Source: Xenopus tropicalis | Lineage: Eukaryota; Chordata; Amphibia; Anura; Pipidae | NCBI RefSeq assembly: GCF_000004195.4 | Contig: NC_030679.2 | Location: 144,477,539 to 144,541,538 of the forward strand | Length of the DNA: 64,000 nucleotides | Direction of reading: 5' to 3' | Shown here: piece after piece, positions 43,001 to 55,900 of the stretch | Layout of the letters: every line of letters starts with the position of its first letter | Position numbering within the stretch: the stretch's first letter is position 1 | Position numbers and translations under genes: made by a program | The notes under the pieces: generated by a model | Databases searched by the model: none | Seen by the model: the letters and a program-made list of their open reading frames with translations, nothing else | Told to the model about the DNA's origin: nothing

Positions 43001-44773
43001 CTCTCAGTACAAGTGAGGGAATACAGGGGTAGGGGGGATAGCTCTCAGTACAAGTGAGGGAATACAGGGGTAGGGGGGATAGCTCTCAGTACAAGTGAGG
43101 GAATACAGGGTTATGGGAGATAGCTCTCAGTACAAGTGAGGGAATACAGGGGTAGGGGGGATAGCTCTCAGTACAAGTGAGGGAATACAGGGGTAGGGGA
43201 GATAGCTCTCAGTACAAGTGAGGGAATACAGGGGTAGGGGGGATAGCTCTCAGTACAAGTGAGGGAATACAGGGTTATGGGGGATAGCTCTTAGTACAAG
43301 TTGCCCCAGGGACTGGTCCCATTGCCATCTTGGAGTCAGGAAGGAATTCTTCCCCCCCTGGGGCAAATTAGAGAGGCTTCAGATGGGGTTTTTTCCTTCC
43401 TCGGGATAAACTAGCAGTTAGGCAGGTTATATATAGGCATTATGGTTGAACTTGATGGACATAGGTCTTTTTTCAACCTAACTTACTATGTTACTATTTT
43501 AGATCCTAAATGGATATTCTAAGTAAGCTGTAGGTTTCTCTGAAAGGATACACAGGAGGCTCTGGGTCTTATTAAACATGGACACGCCCGATAGGAAGCC
43601 GGCGTACTCGATAGCAAACAGCCCGAGGGTCACCGACAGAGCCACGATTAACCTGTAAAAGGAAGGGAGAATGTTACTGTGCTCTGATAAACTTCAGTCA
43701 CACTTTACTGCTGCGCTGCAAGTTGGAGTGATATCCCCCCCCCTCACCCCCAGCAGCCGATCAGCAGAACAATGGGAAGGGAGCAAGATAGCAGCTCCCA
43801 GTAGGTATCAGAATAGCACTCAATAGTAAGAAATCCAAGTCCGGCTTGGGACTCCTCCAGTTACATGGGAGAAGGAGAAACAATAGGTCAGCTGAAAGCA
43901 GTTCTAATGTGTAGCGCTGGCTGAAAGCTCAGACTCAGGCACACTTTACTGCTGCGCTGCAAGTTGGAGTGATATCCCCCCCTCACCCCCAGCAGCCGAT
44001 CAGCAGAACAATGGGAAGGGAGCAAGATAGCAGCTCCCAGTAGGTATCAGAATAGCACTCAATAGTAAGAAATCCAAGTCCGGCTTGGGACTCCTCCAGT
44101 TACATGGGAGTAGGAGAAACAATAGGTTAGCTGAAAGCAGTTCTAATGTGTAGCGCTGGCTGAAAGCTCAGACTCAGGCACACTTTACTGCTGCGCTGCA
44201 AGTTGGAGTGATATCCCCCCCCATAAAAATCATGACAGTAAGGCGACTTTCCATGTAGGGCAGGCTGGGACTTACTCTGTATCCCGGGATGAATACTGTT
44301 GCGGTGTGAAGTCGATGGGTAAGCAGGCAAGGACATTATTATCCTAATAAGACAAAATTGAGATATTATCAGTTTCCATGCTAGCAGGGACAGATTGGTG
44401 ATGAGTGGGGCCTGGCAGCAGCATTCCAGTCTCTCATTCAAACCACTGCCTGGTTCCTAGGGTAATCTGTACCCTAGCAACAGATACATGCTGAAAGTCT
44501 GCTGAACAAAAACCTAAACCATTCAAAAACCACAGGAAATAAAAAAAAAGTGAAGACCAATTGCAAATTGTCTCAGAATATCAGGCTCCATGTCATATTT
44601 AAAGTTAGTTTTAAGGTGAACTACCCCTTTAAAGGGCACTGAGGTGTTCATTACATTGGCCAAACCCCAGCTTGGGTGCTGCTTACCCTTGACCAGAAGA
44701 TGATGATGACGATGACCAGATGAGCCGTGAGTGTGAGGAAGCGAGAGGGCACCAGGCTGCTGATGGCGGACAT
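31002..44773 (-). CDS. tmem107: TMEM107, transmembrane protein of the ciliary transition zone
   Basis: Five coding exons on the minus strand, all with GT/AG borders: 44773-44687 (ATG; SSLVPSRFLTL), 44343-44276 (ACLPIDFTPQQYSSRDT), 43652-43552 (AGFLSGVSMFNKTQSLL), 31882-31786 (LAAHCAASVSL, EQWECTSYWYIF) and 31071-31002 (ALPAFTEIIIF, ending KRKPL and TAA). Together they give 140 codons, the length of human TMEM107, and all four hydrophobic segments are present. Vertebrate TMEM107 is a four-pass protein that organises the MKS/B9 module of the ciliary transition zone; loss causes Meckel and Joubert-type ciliopathy. The ATG exon begins at 44781 behind a very strong acceptor (TTTTCCCTTCTGCAG), so a non-coding first exon must lie upstream, most likely near 61.1 kb. 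Intron 3 is 11.7 kb, nearly all of it one minisatellite; intron 1 would be about 16 kb of repeats. No canonical minus-strand poly(A) signal was found down to 29.7 kb. Confidence 0.95.
31276..31676. mobile_element. Tandem pair of about 200-bp MITEs (copies C and D)
   Basis: Two further head-to-tail copies of the MITE seen at 30560-30961 (31276-31479 and 31479-31676), with terminal GGTGAAGACACACTGAGCTA and its inverse. They lie in TMEM107 intron 4, between exons at 31071 and 31786. Confidence 0.8.
31983..32400 (+). mobile_element. Transposon-derived unit, two tandem copies (left of the 41-bp array)
   Basis: Begins AAAGGGATTCTGTCATGATT, similar to the ends of abundant Xenopus MITEs as I remember them. 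The body (CTGGAGGAGTCCCAAGCCGG ... CTGATCGGCTGCTGGG ... GATATCACTCCAACTTGCAG) is present about twice. The same element occurs inverted at 43690-44240, so the two copies bracket the 41-bp array. Confidence 0.75.
32401..32929. other. TMEM107 intron 3, unique sequence
   Basis: About 530 bp of non-repetitive intron sequence between the transposon unit and the CR1-derived segment. No exon or RNA gene is visible. Confidence 0.4.
32930..43500 (+). mobile_element. CR1-type LINE 3' end, split by an internal minisatellite
   Basis: The left part (32936-32975) still translates FKKGLDGYLASEG, which corresponds to FKRGLDEFLINQ at the end of the reverse-transcriptase ORF of the CR1 at 47.7 kb. The right part (43300-43500) has the 3' UTR (GGAGTCAGGAAGGAATTC, GGTTGAACTTGATGGACATA, CTTTTTTCAACCTAA) and the tail CTTACTATGTTACTAT; the 47.6-kb element has the same GTTGAACTTGATGGAC...TTTTTTCAACC block. 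Between them a short piece of the LINE has been amplified into the 41-bp array. Confidence 0.85.
32975..43310 (+). repeat. 41-bp minisatellite, about 250 copies
   Basis: Units GATAGCTCTCAGTACAAGTG plus AGGGAATACAGGGGTAGGGG and G or A; spacing 41 bp with 1-2 bp changes in the G run. Variant landmarks recur at a fixed shift of 3,559 bp: GATAAGTCTC (36412/39971 and 36944/40503), GGGAATATAGG (37086/40645) and GATAACTCTC (37881/41440). The last unit (GGGTTATGGGGGATAGCTCTTAG, 43272) keeps CTTAG instead of CTCAG and runs on into LINE sequence; it probably resembles the founding copy. The array fills most of TMEM107 intron 3. The plus strand is G-rich with several GGG-GGGG runs per unit. Confidence 0.97.
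43690..44240 (-). mobile_element. Transposon-derived unit, inverted, more than two copies (right of the array)
   Basis: Reverse-complement counterpart of 31983-32400: starts CACTTTACTGCTGCGCTGCA, contains CCGGCTTGGGACTCCTCCAG twice, and ends CCCCATAAAAATCATGACAG, the inverse of the left copy's start. It occupies TMEM107 intron 2 and stops 35 bp from exon 2. Confidence 0.75.
44405..44633 (-). mobile_element. T2-type MITE remnant in TMEM107 intron 1-2 region
   Basis: AGCAGCATTCCAGTCTCTCA, ACTGCCTGGTTCCTAGGGTA, GTGAAGACCAATTGCAAATT and the end TAAGGTGAACTACCCCTTTA follow, in order, the parts of the Xenopus T2 MITE family as I know it (TTAA target, CCCCTTTAA end). It lies between the exons at 44343 and 44687. 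The orientation given is arbitrary. Confidence 0.7.
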
Positions 44774-44809
44774 GATAAAACCTGCAGAAGGGAAAATAAA
44801 AGAGAAAAA

Positions 44810-45170
44810 ATGGGAAGGGGCCCACCGGTACGTGAGGGAAGGGGCCCACCGGTACGTGAGGGAAGGGGCCCACCGGTACGTGAGGGAAGGGGCCCACCGG
44901 TACGTGAGGGAAGGAGCCCACCGGTACGTGAGGGAAGGGGCCCACAGGTACGTGAGGGAAGGAGCCCACCGGTACGTGAGGGAAGGGGCCCACCGGTACG
45001 TGAGGGAAGGGGCCCACCGGTACGTGAGGGAAGGAGCCCACCGGTACGTGAGGGAAGGGGCCCACCGGTACGTGAGGGAAGGGGCCCACCGGTAAGTGAG
45101 GGAAGGAGCCCACCGGTACGTGAGGGAAGGGGCCCACCGGTACGTGAGGGAAGGGGCCCACCGGTACGTG
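44810..45170 (+). repeat. 24-bp minisatellite beside a TMEM107 splice acceptor
   Basis: Fifteen copies of GGGAAGGGGCCCACCGGTAC plus GTGA, starting 30 bp from the acceptor of the ATG-containing TMEM107 exon and abutting the 61-bp array without a gap. Each unit holds an ACGTG core and the palindrome GGGGCCC. Confidence 0.95.
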
Positions 45171-47606
45171 GCTTCCCTGACTCCTATTACAGTATATACA
45201 GGCCGGCAACCCTCTCATATAATATATACAGGCTTCCCTGACTCCTATTACTGTATATACAGGTGGGTAACCCTCTCATATAATATATACAGGCTTCCCT
45301 GACTCCTATTACTGTATATACAGGCCGGCAACCCTCTCATATAATATATACAGGCTTCCCTGACTCCTATTACTGTATATACAGGCCGGTAACCCTCTCA
45401 TGTAATATATACAGGCTTCCCTGACTCCTATTGCTGTATATACAGGCCAGGGACCCTCTCATATAATATATACAGGCTTCCCTGACCCCTATTACTGTAT
45501 ATACAGGCCGGCAACCCTCTCATATAATATATACAGGCTTCCCTGACTCCTATTACTGTATATACAGGCCAGGGACCCTCTCATATAATATATACAGGCT
45601 TCCCTGACTCCTATTACTGTATATACAGGCCGGTAACCCTCTCATATAATATATCCAGGCTTCCCTGACTCCTATTACTGTATATACAGGCCGGCAACCC
45701 TCTCATATAATATATACAGGCTTCCCTGACTCCTATTACTGTATATACAGGCCGGTAACCCTCTCATATAATATATACAGGCTTCCCTGACTCCTATTAC
45801 TGTATATACAGGCCGGTAACCCTCTCATATAATATATCCAGGCTTCCCTGACTCCTATTACTGTATATACATGCCGGCAACCCTCTCATATAATATATAC
45901 AGGCTTCCCTGACTCCTATTACTGTATATACAGGCCGGCAACCCTCTCATATAATATATCCAGGCTTCCCTGACTCCTATTACAGTATATACAGGCCGGC
46001 AACCCTCTCATATAATATATACAGGCTTCCCTGACTCCTATTACTGTATATACAGGCGGGTAACCCTCTCATATAATATATACAGGCTTCCCTGACTCCT
46101 ATTACTGTATATACAGGCCGGCAACCCTCTCATATAATATATACAGGCTTCCCTGACTCCTATTACTGTATATACAGGCCGGTAACCCTCTCATATAATA
46201 TATACAGGCTTCCCTGACTCCTATTACTGTATATACATGCCGGCAACCCTCTCATATAATATATACAGGCTTCCCTGACCCCTATTACTGTATATACAGG
46301 CCGGCAACCCTCTCATATAATATATACAGGCTTCCCTGACTCCTATTACTGTATATACAGGCCAGGGACCCTCTCATATAATATATACAGGCTTCCCTGA
46401 CTCCTATTACTGTATATACAGGCCAGTAACCCTCTCATATAATATATCCAGGCTTCCCTGACTCCTATTACTGTATATACAGGCCGGCAACCCTCTCATA
46501 TAATATATACAGGCTTCCCTGACTCCTATTACTGTATATACAGGCCGGTAACCCTCTCATATAATATATACAGGCTTCCCTGACTCCTATTACTGTATAT
46601 ACAGGCCGGCAACCCTCTCATATAATATATACAGGCTTCCCTGACTCCTATTACTGTATATACAGGCCGGTAACCCTCTCATATAATATATACAGGCTTC
46701 CCTGACTCCTATTACTGTATATACAGGCCGGTAACCCTCTCATATAATATATACAGGCTTCCCTGACTCCTATTACTGTATATACAGGCCGGTAACCCTC
46801 TCATATAATATATCCAGGCTTCCCTGACTCCTATTACTGTATATACAGGCCGGTAACCCTCTCATATAATATATCCAGGCTTCCCTGACTCCTATTACTG
46901 TATATACAGGCCGGTAACCCTCTCATATAATATATCCAGGCTTCCCTGACTCCTATTACTGTATATACAGGCCAGTAACCCTCTCATATAATATATCCAG
47001 GCTTCCCTGACTCCTATTACTGTATATACAGGCCGGCAACCCTCTCATATAATATATCCAGGCTTCCCTGACTCCTATTACTGTATATACAGGCCGGTAA
47101 CCCTCTCATATAATATATCCAGGCTTCCCTAACTCCTATTACTGTATATACAGGCCAGGGACCCTCTCATATAATATATCCAGGCTTCCCTGACTCCTAT
47201 TACTGTATATACAGGCCAGGGACCTTCTCATATAATATATCCAGGCTTCCCTGACTCCTATTACTGTATATACAGGCCGGCAACCCTCTCATATAATATA
47301 TACAGGCTTCCCTGACTCCTATTACTGTATATACAGGCCGGCAACCCTCTCATATAATATATCCAGGCTTCCCTGACTCCTATTACTGTATATACAGGCC
47401 AGGGACCCTCTCATATAATATATCCAGGCTTCCCTGACTCCTATTACTGTATATACAGGCCGGTAACCCTCTCATATAATATATCCAGGCTTCCCTGACT
47501 CCTATTACTGTATATACAGGCCAGGGACCCTCTCATATAATATATACAGGCTTCCCTGACTCCTATTACTGTATATACAGGCCAGGGACCCTCTCATATA
47601 ATATAT

Positions 47607-49960
47607 AGTTACATAGTTACATAGTTACATAGGGTTGAAAAAAGACCTGTGTCCATCAAGTTCAACCCATCCAAGTAAACCCAGCACACCTAACCCACAC
47701 CTACCAATCTATACTCACATACATAAACTATAAATACAACCACTAGTACTAACTGTAGATATTAGTATCACAATAGCCTTGGATATTCTGATTGATCAAG
47801 AACTCATCCAGGCCCCTCTTAAAGGCATTAACAGAATCTGCCATTACCACATCACTAGGAAGGGCATTCCATAACCTCACTGCCCTCACCGTGAAAAACC
47901 ACCTACGCTGCTTCAAATGGAAGCTCCGTTCCTCTAATCTAAAGGGGTGACCTCTGGTGCGTTGATTGTTTTTATGGGAAAAAAGAACATCCCCCAACTG
48001 CCTATAATCCCCTCTAATGTACTTGTACAGAGTAATCATGTCCCCTCGCAAGCGCCTCTTTTCCAGAGAAAACAACCCCAACCTCGACAGTCTAACCTCA
48101 TAGTTTAAATCTTCCATCCCCTTAACCAGTTTAGTTGCACGTCTCTGCACTCTCTCCAGCTCATTAATATCCTTCTTAAGGACTGGAGCCCAAAACTGCA
48201 CTGCATACTCAAGGTGAGGCCTTACCAGGGACCTATAAAGGGGCAAAATTATGTTCTCATCCCTTGAGTCAATGCCCTTTTTTATACAAGACAGCACTTT
48301 ATTTGCTTTAGTAGCCACAGAATGACACTGCCTGGAATTAGACAACTTGTTATCAACAAAAACCCCTAGATCCTTCTCCATTAAGGAAACCCCCAACACA
48401 CTACCATTCAGTAGATAGTTTGCGTTTATATTATTTCTACCAAAGTGCATAACTTTGCACTTATCAACATTGAACCTCATTTTCCAGTTTGCTGCCCAGT
48501 TATCTAATTTTGTCAAATCGCTCTGCAAAGCGGCAGCATCCTGCATGGAACTTATAGTTTTGCACAATTTAGTGTCATCAGCAAAAATAGAAACAATACT
48601 GTCTATGCCCACCTCCAGGTCATTAATAAACAAGTTAAACAGCAAAGGCCCAAGGACTGACCCCTGCGGTACTCCACTAACCACACTGGTCCAATTAGAA
48701 AATGTTCCATTTACAACCACTCTTTGTACTCTATCCTTCAGCCAGTTCTCTATCCAATTACAAATATTATGTTCTAGGCCAATATTCCTTAATTTGATCA
48801 TTAACCTTCTGTGAGGTACTGTATCAAACGCTTTAGCAAAGTCCAAGTAGATGACATCAACTGCCATTCCAGCATCAAGGTTCCTACTCACCTCCTCATA
48901 AAAGGCAACTAAATTAGTCTGGCAAGATCTGTTACGCATAAAACCATGCTGGCACAAACTAATAGTATTGTGAACTGCAATGTATTCAAGTACCCTATCC
49001 CTTATTACCCCTTCCAAAAGTTTTCCTACTACTGATGTCAGACTAACAGGCCTATAGTTTTCAGGCTGAGAACGGGATCCCTTTTTAAATAACGGCACCA
49101 CATTAGCAATCCGCCAGTCTCTTGGCACCATGCCAGACCTCAATGAATCCTGAAAAATTAAGTGAAGAGGTTTGGCAATCACAGCGCTCAGCTCATTTAA
49201 TACCCTGGGATGAATCCCATCCGGCCCTGGACCTTTGTTTACCTTTACATGTTCAAGTCTCTTTTGAATTTCCTCCCGAGTGACCCATGCGTCAGTAGCT
49301 AAATTACTAGAACTGGGCATATTACAAGGGAAGCCTTCATTATCTGGCTCCTCAGATGTATAGACAGATGAAAAATAAGAGTTCAAAATTTCAGCTTTTT
49401 CCCCGTTTTCATCAACCAACGTACCCCCCCGTGATAATAAAGTTCCCACCCCTTCTTGCTTCATTTTTTTACTATTCACATAATTAAAAAATAATTTTGG
49501 ATTCTTTTTACTCCTAGCAGCAATATCCCTTTCCATCTCTATTTTAGCTTGCCTGATAGCTTTTTTGCATGCTTTATTTGCTTCCTTGTACCTGATGAAA
49601 GTTTCTGCTGTCCCAGCTAACTTGAATGCCCTAAAAGCACGTTTTTTCTTACCAACCTCGACAATAACACTTTTATTCAGCCATAAAGGTTTTGCTTTGC
49701 GATGCCTCTCCTTGCTTACTAGGGGGATATACTGTTGCGTATACCTACAAAGCAATGTTTTAAAGATGTTCCATTTTCCTTCTGTGTCTAACCCCATGAA
49801 AAGCCTTTCCCAGTTGACACATTGCAGAGATGCCCTTATACTGGCAAAGTCTGCACGTCTAAAATTGAGTGTTTTAGTTACTCCCTTATAGCGCTGTCTC
49901 TGCAGCATTATCTCAAAGGAGACCATGTTGTGATCACTGTTCCCCAAATGCTCACCCATA
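47607..49960 (-). mobile_element. 5'-truncated CR1-type LINE, recent insertion into the 61-bp array
   Basis: The minus-strand element enters at 49960 in the end of the endonuclease domain (LGNSDHN), runs through reverse transcriptase and a 3' UTR, and ends in three copies of ATGTAACT at 47607-47633. Both borders are satellite sequence (CTCATATAATATATA on the left, TATACAGGCTTCCC on the right), sharing only TATA, so there is no clear target duplication, as usual for CR1. The coding part has no stops or frameshifts. Confidence 0.93.
47749..49957 (-). CDS. CR1 ORF2 fragment: end of endonuclease, reverse transcriptase
   Basis: About 736 codons of LINE origin, open to the stop at 47749; the first 19 or so codons of the longer open frame (to 50013) are satellite and do not belong. 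Counting from 50013: SDH motif of the APE-type endonuclease near residue 25; RT block with GPGPDG near 261, DFAKAFDTVPH near 391, SGVPQGSVLGP near 446 and the catalytic FADD at 477-480; then the CR1-type C-terminus with LWNALPSDVV and FKRGLDEFL. The catalytic aspartates are present, but most of the endonuclease and any ORF1 are missing, so it cannot move on its own. It sits inside a host intron region in the same orientation as TMEM107. Confidence 0.9.
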
Positions 49961-52900
49961 TACAGGCTTCCCTGACTCCTATTACTGTATATACAGGCCG
50001 GTAACCCCCTCATATAATATATACAGGCTTCCCTGACTCCTATTACTGTATATACAGGCCAGGGACCCTCTCATATAATATATCCAGGCTTCCCTGACTC
50101 CTATTACTGTATATACAGGCCAGGGACCCTCTCATATAATATATACAGGCTTCCCTGACTCCTATTACTGTATATACAGGCCAGGGACCCTCTCATATAA
50201 TATATCCAGGCTTCCCTGACTCCTATTACTGTATATACAGGCCGGTAACCCTCTCATATAATATATCCAGGCTTCCCTGACTCCTATTACTGTATATACA
50301 GGCCGGCAACCCTCTCATATAATATATCCAGGCTTCCCTGACTCCTATTACAGTATATACAGGCCGGCAACCCTCTCATATAATATATACAGGCTTCCCT
50401 GACTCCTATTACTGTATATACAGGCCGGTAACCCTCTCATATAATATATACAGGCTTCCCTGACTCCTATTACTGTATATACAGGCCAGTAACCCTCTCA
50501 TATAATATATACAGGCTTCCCTGACTCCTATTACTGTATATACAGGCCGGCAACCCTCTCATATAATATATCCAGGCTTCCCTGACACCTACTACTGTAT
50601 ATACAGGCCGGCAACCCTCTCATATAATATATACAGGCTTCCCTGACTCCTATTACTGTATATACAGGCCGGCAACCCTCTCATATAATATATCCAGGCT
50701 TCCCTGACACCTACTACTGTATATACAGGCCGGCAACCCTCTCATATAATATATCCAGGCTTCCCTGACTCCTATTACTGTATATACAGGCCGGCAACCC
50801 TCTCATATAATATATCCAGGCTTCCCTGACTCCTATTACTGTATATACAGGCCGACAACCCTCTCATATAATATATCCAGGCTTCCCTGACTCCTATTAC
50901 TGTATATACAGGCCTGCAACCCTCTCATATAAAATATCCAGGCTCCCCTGACTCCTATTACTGTATATACAGGCCGGCAACCCTCTCATATAATATATCC
51001 AGGCTTCCCTGACACCTACTACTGTATATACAGGCCGGCAACCCTCTCATATAATATATCCAGGCTTCCCTGACACCTACTACTGTATATACAGGCCGGC
51101 AACCCTCTCATATAATATATACAGGCTTCCCTGACTCCTATTACTGTATATACAGGCCGGTAACCCTCTCATATAATATATCCAGGCTTCCCTGACTCCT
51201 ATTACTGTATATACAGGCCGGCAACCCTCTCATATAATATATACAGGCTTCCCTGACTCCTATTACTGTATATACAGGCCGGCAACCCTCTCATATAATA
51301 TATCCAGGCTTCCCTGACACCTACTACTGTATATACAGGCCGGCAACCCTCTCATATAATATATCCAGGCTTCCCTGACTCCTATTACTGTATATACAGG
51401 CCGGCAACCCTCTCATATAATATATCCAGGCTTCCCTGACTCCTATTACTGTATATACAGGCCGGCAACCCTCTCATATAATATATCCAGGCTTCCCTGA
51501 CTCCTATTACTGTATATACAGGCCGGCAACCCTCTCATATAATATATCCAGGCTTCCCTGACTCCTATTACTGTATATACAGGCCGGTAACCCTCTCATA
51601 TAATATATCCAGGCTTCCCTGACTCCTATTACTGTATATACAGGCCAGTAACCCTCTCATATAATATATACAGGCTTCCCTGACTCCTATTACTGTATAT
51701 ACAGGCCGGCAACCCTCTCATATAATATATCCAGGCTTCCCTGACTCCTATTACTGTATATACAGGCCGGTAACCCTCTCATATAATATATCCAGGCTTC
51801 CCTAACTCCTATTACTGTATATACAGGCCAGGGACCCTCTCATATAATATATCCAGGCTTCCCTGACTCCTATTACTGTATATACAGGCCAGGGACCCTC
51901 TCATATAATATATCCAGGCTTCCCTGACTCCTATTACTGTATATACAGGCCGGCAACCCTCTCATATAATATATACAGGCTTCCCTGACTCCTATTACTG
52001 TATATACAGGCCGGCAACCCTCTCATATAATATATCCAGGCTTCCCTGACTCCTATTACTGTATATACAGGCCAGGGACCCTCTCATATAATATATCCAG
52101 GCTTCCCTGACTCCTATTACTGTATATACAGGCCGGTAACCCTCTCATATAATATATCCAGGCTTCCCTGACTCCTATTACTGTATATACAGGCCAGGGA
52201 CCCTCTCATATAATATATACAGGCTTCCCTGACTCCTATTACTGTATATACAGGCCAGGGACCCTCTCATATAATATATACAGGCTTCCCTGACTCCTAT
52301 TACTGTATATACAGGCCGGTAACCCTCTCATATAATATATACAGGCTTCCCTGACTCCTATTACTGTATATACAGGCCAGGGACCCTCTCATATAATATA
52401 TCCAGGCTTCCCTGACTCCTATTACTGTATATACAGGCCGGTAACCCTCTCATATAATATATACAGGCTTCCCTGACTCCTATTACTGTATATACAGGCC
52501 GGTAACCCTCTCATATAATATATACAGGCTTCCCTGACTCCTATTACTGTATATACAGGCCAGGGACCCTCTCATATAATATATACAGGCTTCCCTGACT
52601 CCTATTACTGTATATACAGGCCAGGGACCCTCTCATATAATATATACAGGCTTCCCTGACTCCTATTACTGTATATACAGGCCAGGGACCCTCTCATATA
52701 ATATATCCAGGCTTCCCTGACTCCTATTACTGTATATACAGGCCGGTAACCCTCTCATATAATATATCCAGGCTTCCCTGACTCCTATTACTGTATATAC
52801 AGGCCAGGGACCCTCTCATATAATATATACAGGCTTCCCTGACTCCTATTACTGTATATACAGGCCAGGGACCCTCTCATATAATATATACAGGCTTCCC

Positions 52901-55900
52901 TGACTCCTATTACTGTATATACAGGCCGGTAACCCTCTCATATAATATATACAGGCTTCCCTGACTCCTATTACTGTATATACAGGCCAGGGACCCTCTC
53001 ATATAATATATCCAGGCTTCCCTGACTCCTATTACTGTATATACAGGCCGGTAACCCTCTCATATAATATATACAGGCTTCCCTGACTCCTATTACTGTA
53101 AATACAGGCCAGGGACCCTCTCATATAATATATACAGGCTTCCCTGACCCCTATTACTGTATATACAGGCCGGCAACCCTCTCATATAATATATACAGGC
53201 TTCCCTGACTCCTATTACTGTATATACAGGCCAGGGACCCTCTCATATAATATATACAGGCTTCCCTGACTCCTATTACTGTATATACAGGCCGGTAACC
53301 CTCTCATATAATATATCCAGGCTTCCCTGACTCCTATTACTGTATATACAGGCCGGCAACCCTCTCTTATAATATATACAGGCTTCCCTGACTCCTATTA
53401 CTGTATATACAGGCCGGTAACCCTCTCATATAATATATACAGGCTTCCCTGACTCCTATTACTGTATATACAGGCCGGCAACCTTCTCATATAATATATA
53501 CAGGCTTCCCTGACTCCTATTACTGTATATACAGGCCGGTAACCCTCTCATATAATATATACAGGCTTCCCTGACTCCTATTACTGTATATACAGGCCGG
53601 TAACCCTCTCATATAATATATCCAGGCTTCCCTGACTCCTATTACTGTATATACAGGCCGGCAACCCTCTCATATAATATATCCAGGCTTCCCTGACTCC
53701 TATTACAGTATATACAGGCCGGCAACCCTCTCATATAATATATACAGGCTTCCCTGACTCCTATTACTGTATATACAGGCGGGTAACCCTCTCATATAAT
53801 ATATACAGGCTTCCCTGACTCCTATTACTGTATATACAGGCCGGCAACCCTCTCATATAATATATACAGGCTTCCCTGACTCCTATTACTGTATATACAG
53901 GCCGGTAACCCTCTCATATAATATATACAGGCTTCCCTGACTCCTATTACTGTATATACATGCCGGCAACCCTCTCATATAATATATACAGGCTTCCCTG
54001 ACCCCTATTACTGTATATACAGGCCGGCAACCCTCTCATATAATATATACAGGCTTCCCTGACTCCTATTACTGTATATACAGGCCAGGGACCCTCTCAT
54101 ATAATATATACAGGCTTCCCTGACTCCTATTACTGTATATACAGGCCGGTAACCCTCTCATATAATATATACAGGCTTCCCTGACTCCTATTACTGTATA
54201 TACATGCCGGCAACCCTCTCATATAATATATACAGGCTTCCCTGACCCCTATTACTGTATATACAGGCCGGCAACCCTCTCATATAATATATACAGGCTT
54301 CCCTGACTCCTATTACTGTATATACAGGCCAGGGACCCTCTCATATAATATATACAGGCTTCCCTGACTCCTATTACTGTATATACAGGCCGGTAACCCT
54401 CTCATATAATATATCCAGGCTTCCCTGACTCCTATTACTGTATATACAGGCCGGCAACCCTCTCATATAATATATACAGGCTTCCCTGACTCCTATTACT
54501 GTATATACAGGCCGGTAACCCTCTCATATAATATATACAGGCTTCCCTGACTCCTATTACTGTATATACAGGCCGGCAACCCTCTCATATAATATATACA
54601 GGCTTCCCTGACTCCTATTACTGTATATACAGGCCGGTAACCCTCTCATATAATATATACAGGCTTCCCTGACTCCTATTACTGTATATACAGGCCGGTA
54701 ACCCTCTCATATAATATATACAGGCTTCCCTGACTCCTATTACTGTATATACAGGCCGGTAACCCTCTCATATAATATATCCAGGCTTCCCTGACTCCTA
54801 TTACTGTATATACAGGCCGGTAACCCTCTCATATAATATATCCAGGCTTCCCTGACTCCTATTACTGTATATACAGGCCGGCAACCCTCTCATATAATAT
54901 ATCCAGGCTTCCCTGACTCCTATTACAGTATATACAGGCCGGCAACCCTCTCATATAATATATACAGGCTTCCCTGACTCCTATTACTGTATATACAGGC
55001 GGGTAACCCTCTCATATAATATATACAGGCTTCCCTGACTCCTATTACTGTATATACAGGCCGGCAACCCTCTCATATAATATATACAGGCTTCCCTGAC
55101 TCCTATTACTGTATATACAGGCCGGTAACCCTCTCATATAATATATACAGGCTTCCCTGACTCCTATTACTGTATATACATGCCGGCAACCCTCTCATAT
55201 AATATATACAGGCTTCCCTGACCCCTATTACTGTATATACAGGCCGGCAACCCTCTCATATAATATATACAGGCTTCCCTGACTCCTATTACTGTATATA
55301 CATGCCGGCAACCCTCTCATATAATATATACAGGCTTCCCTGACTCCTATTACTGTATATACATGCCGGCAACCCTCTCATATAATATATACAGGCTTCC
55401 CTGACTCCTATTACTGTATATACAGGCCAGGGACCCTCTCATATAATATATACAGGCTTCCCTGACTCCTATTACTGTATATACAGGCCGGCAACCCTCT
55501 CATATAATATATCCAGGCTTCCCTGACTCCTATTACTGTATATACAGGCCGGCAACCCTCTCATATAATATATACAGGCTTCCCTGACTCCTATTACTGT
55601 ATATACAGGCCGGTAACCCTCTCATATAATATATCCAGGCTTCCCTGACTCCTATTACTGTATATACAGGCCGGTAACCCTCTCATATAATATATCCAGG
55701 CTTCCCTGACTCCTATTACTGTATATACAGGCCGGCAACCCTCTCATATAATATATCCAGGCTTCCCTGACTCCTATTACAGTATATACAGGCCGGCAAC
55801 CCTCTCATATAATATATACAGGCTTCCCTGACTCCTATTACTGTATATACAGGCCGGTAACCCTCTCATATAATATATACAGGCTTCCCTGACTCCTATT

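Noticed and set aside
44523..45241. Open frames repeating HVPVGPFP or REGRGPPV
   Set aside because: Artefacts of the 24-bp repeat joined to reverse or forward reads of the TMEM107 exon.
47749..50013. Retroviral pol gene
   Set aside because: The reverse transcriptase is of LINE CR1 type with an APE endonuclease end upstream and an 8-bp tail repeat; there are no LTRs, protease, RNase H or integrase.
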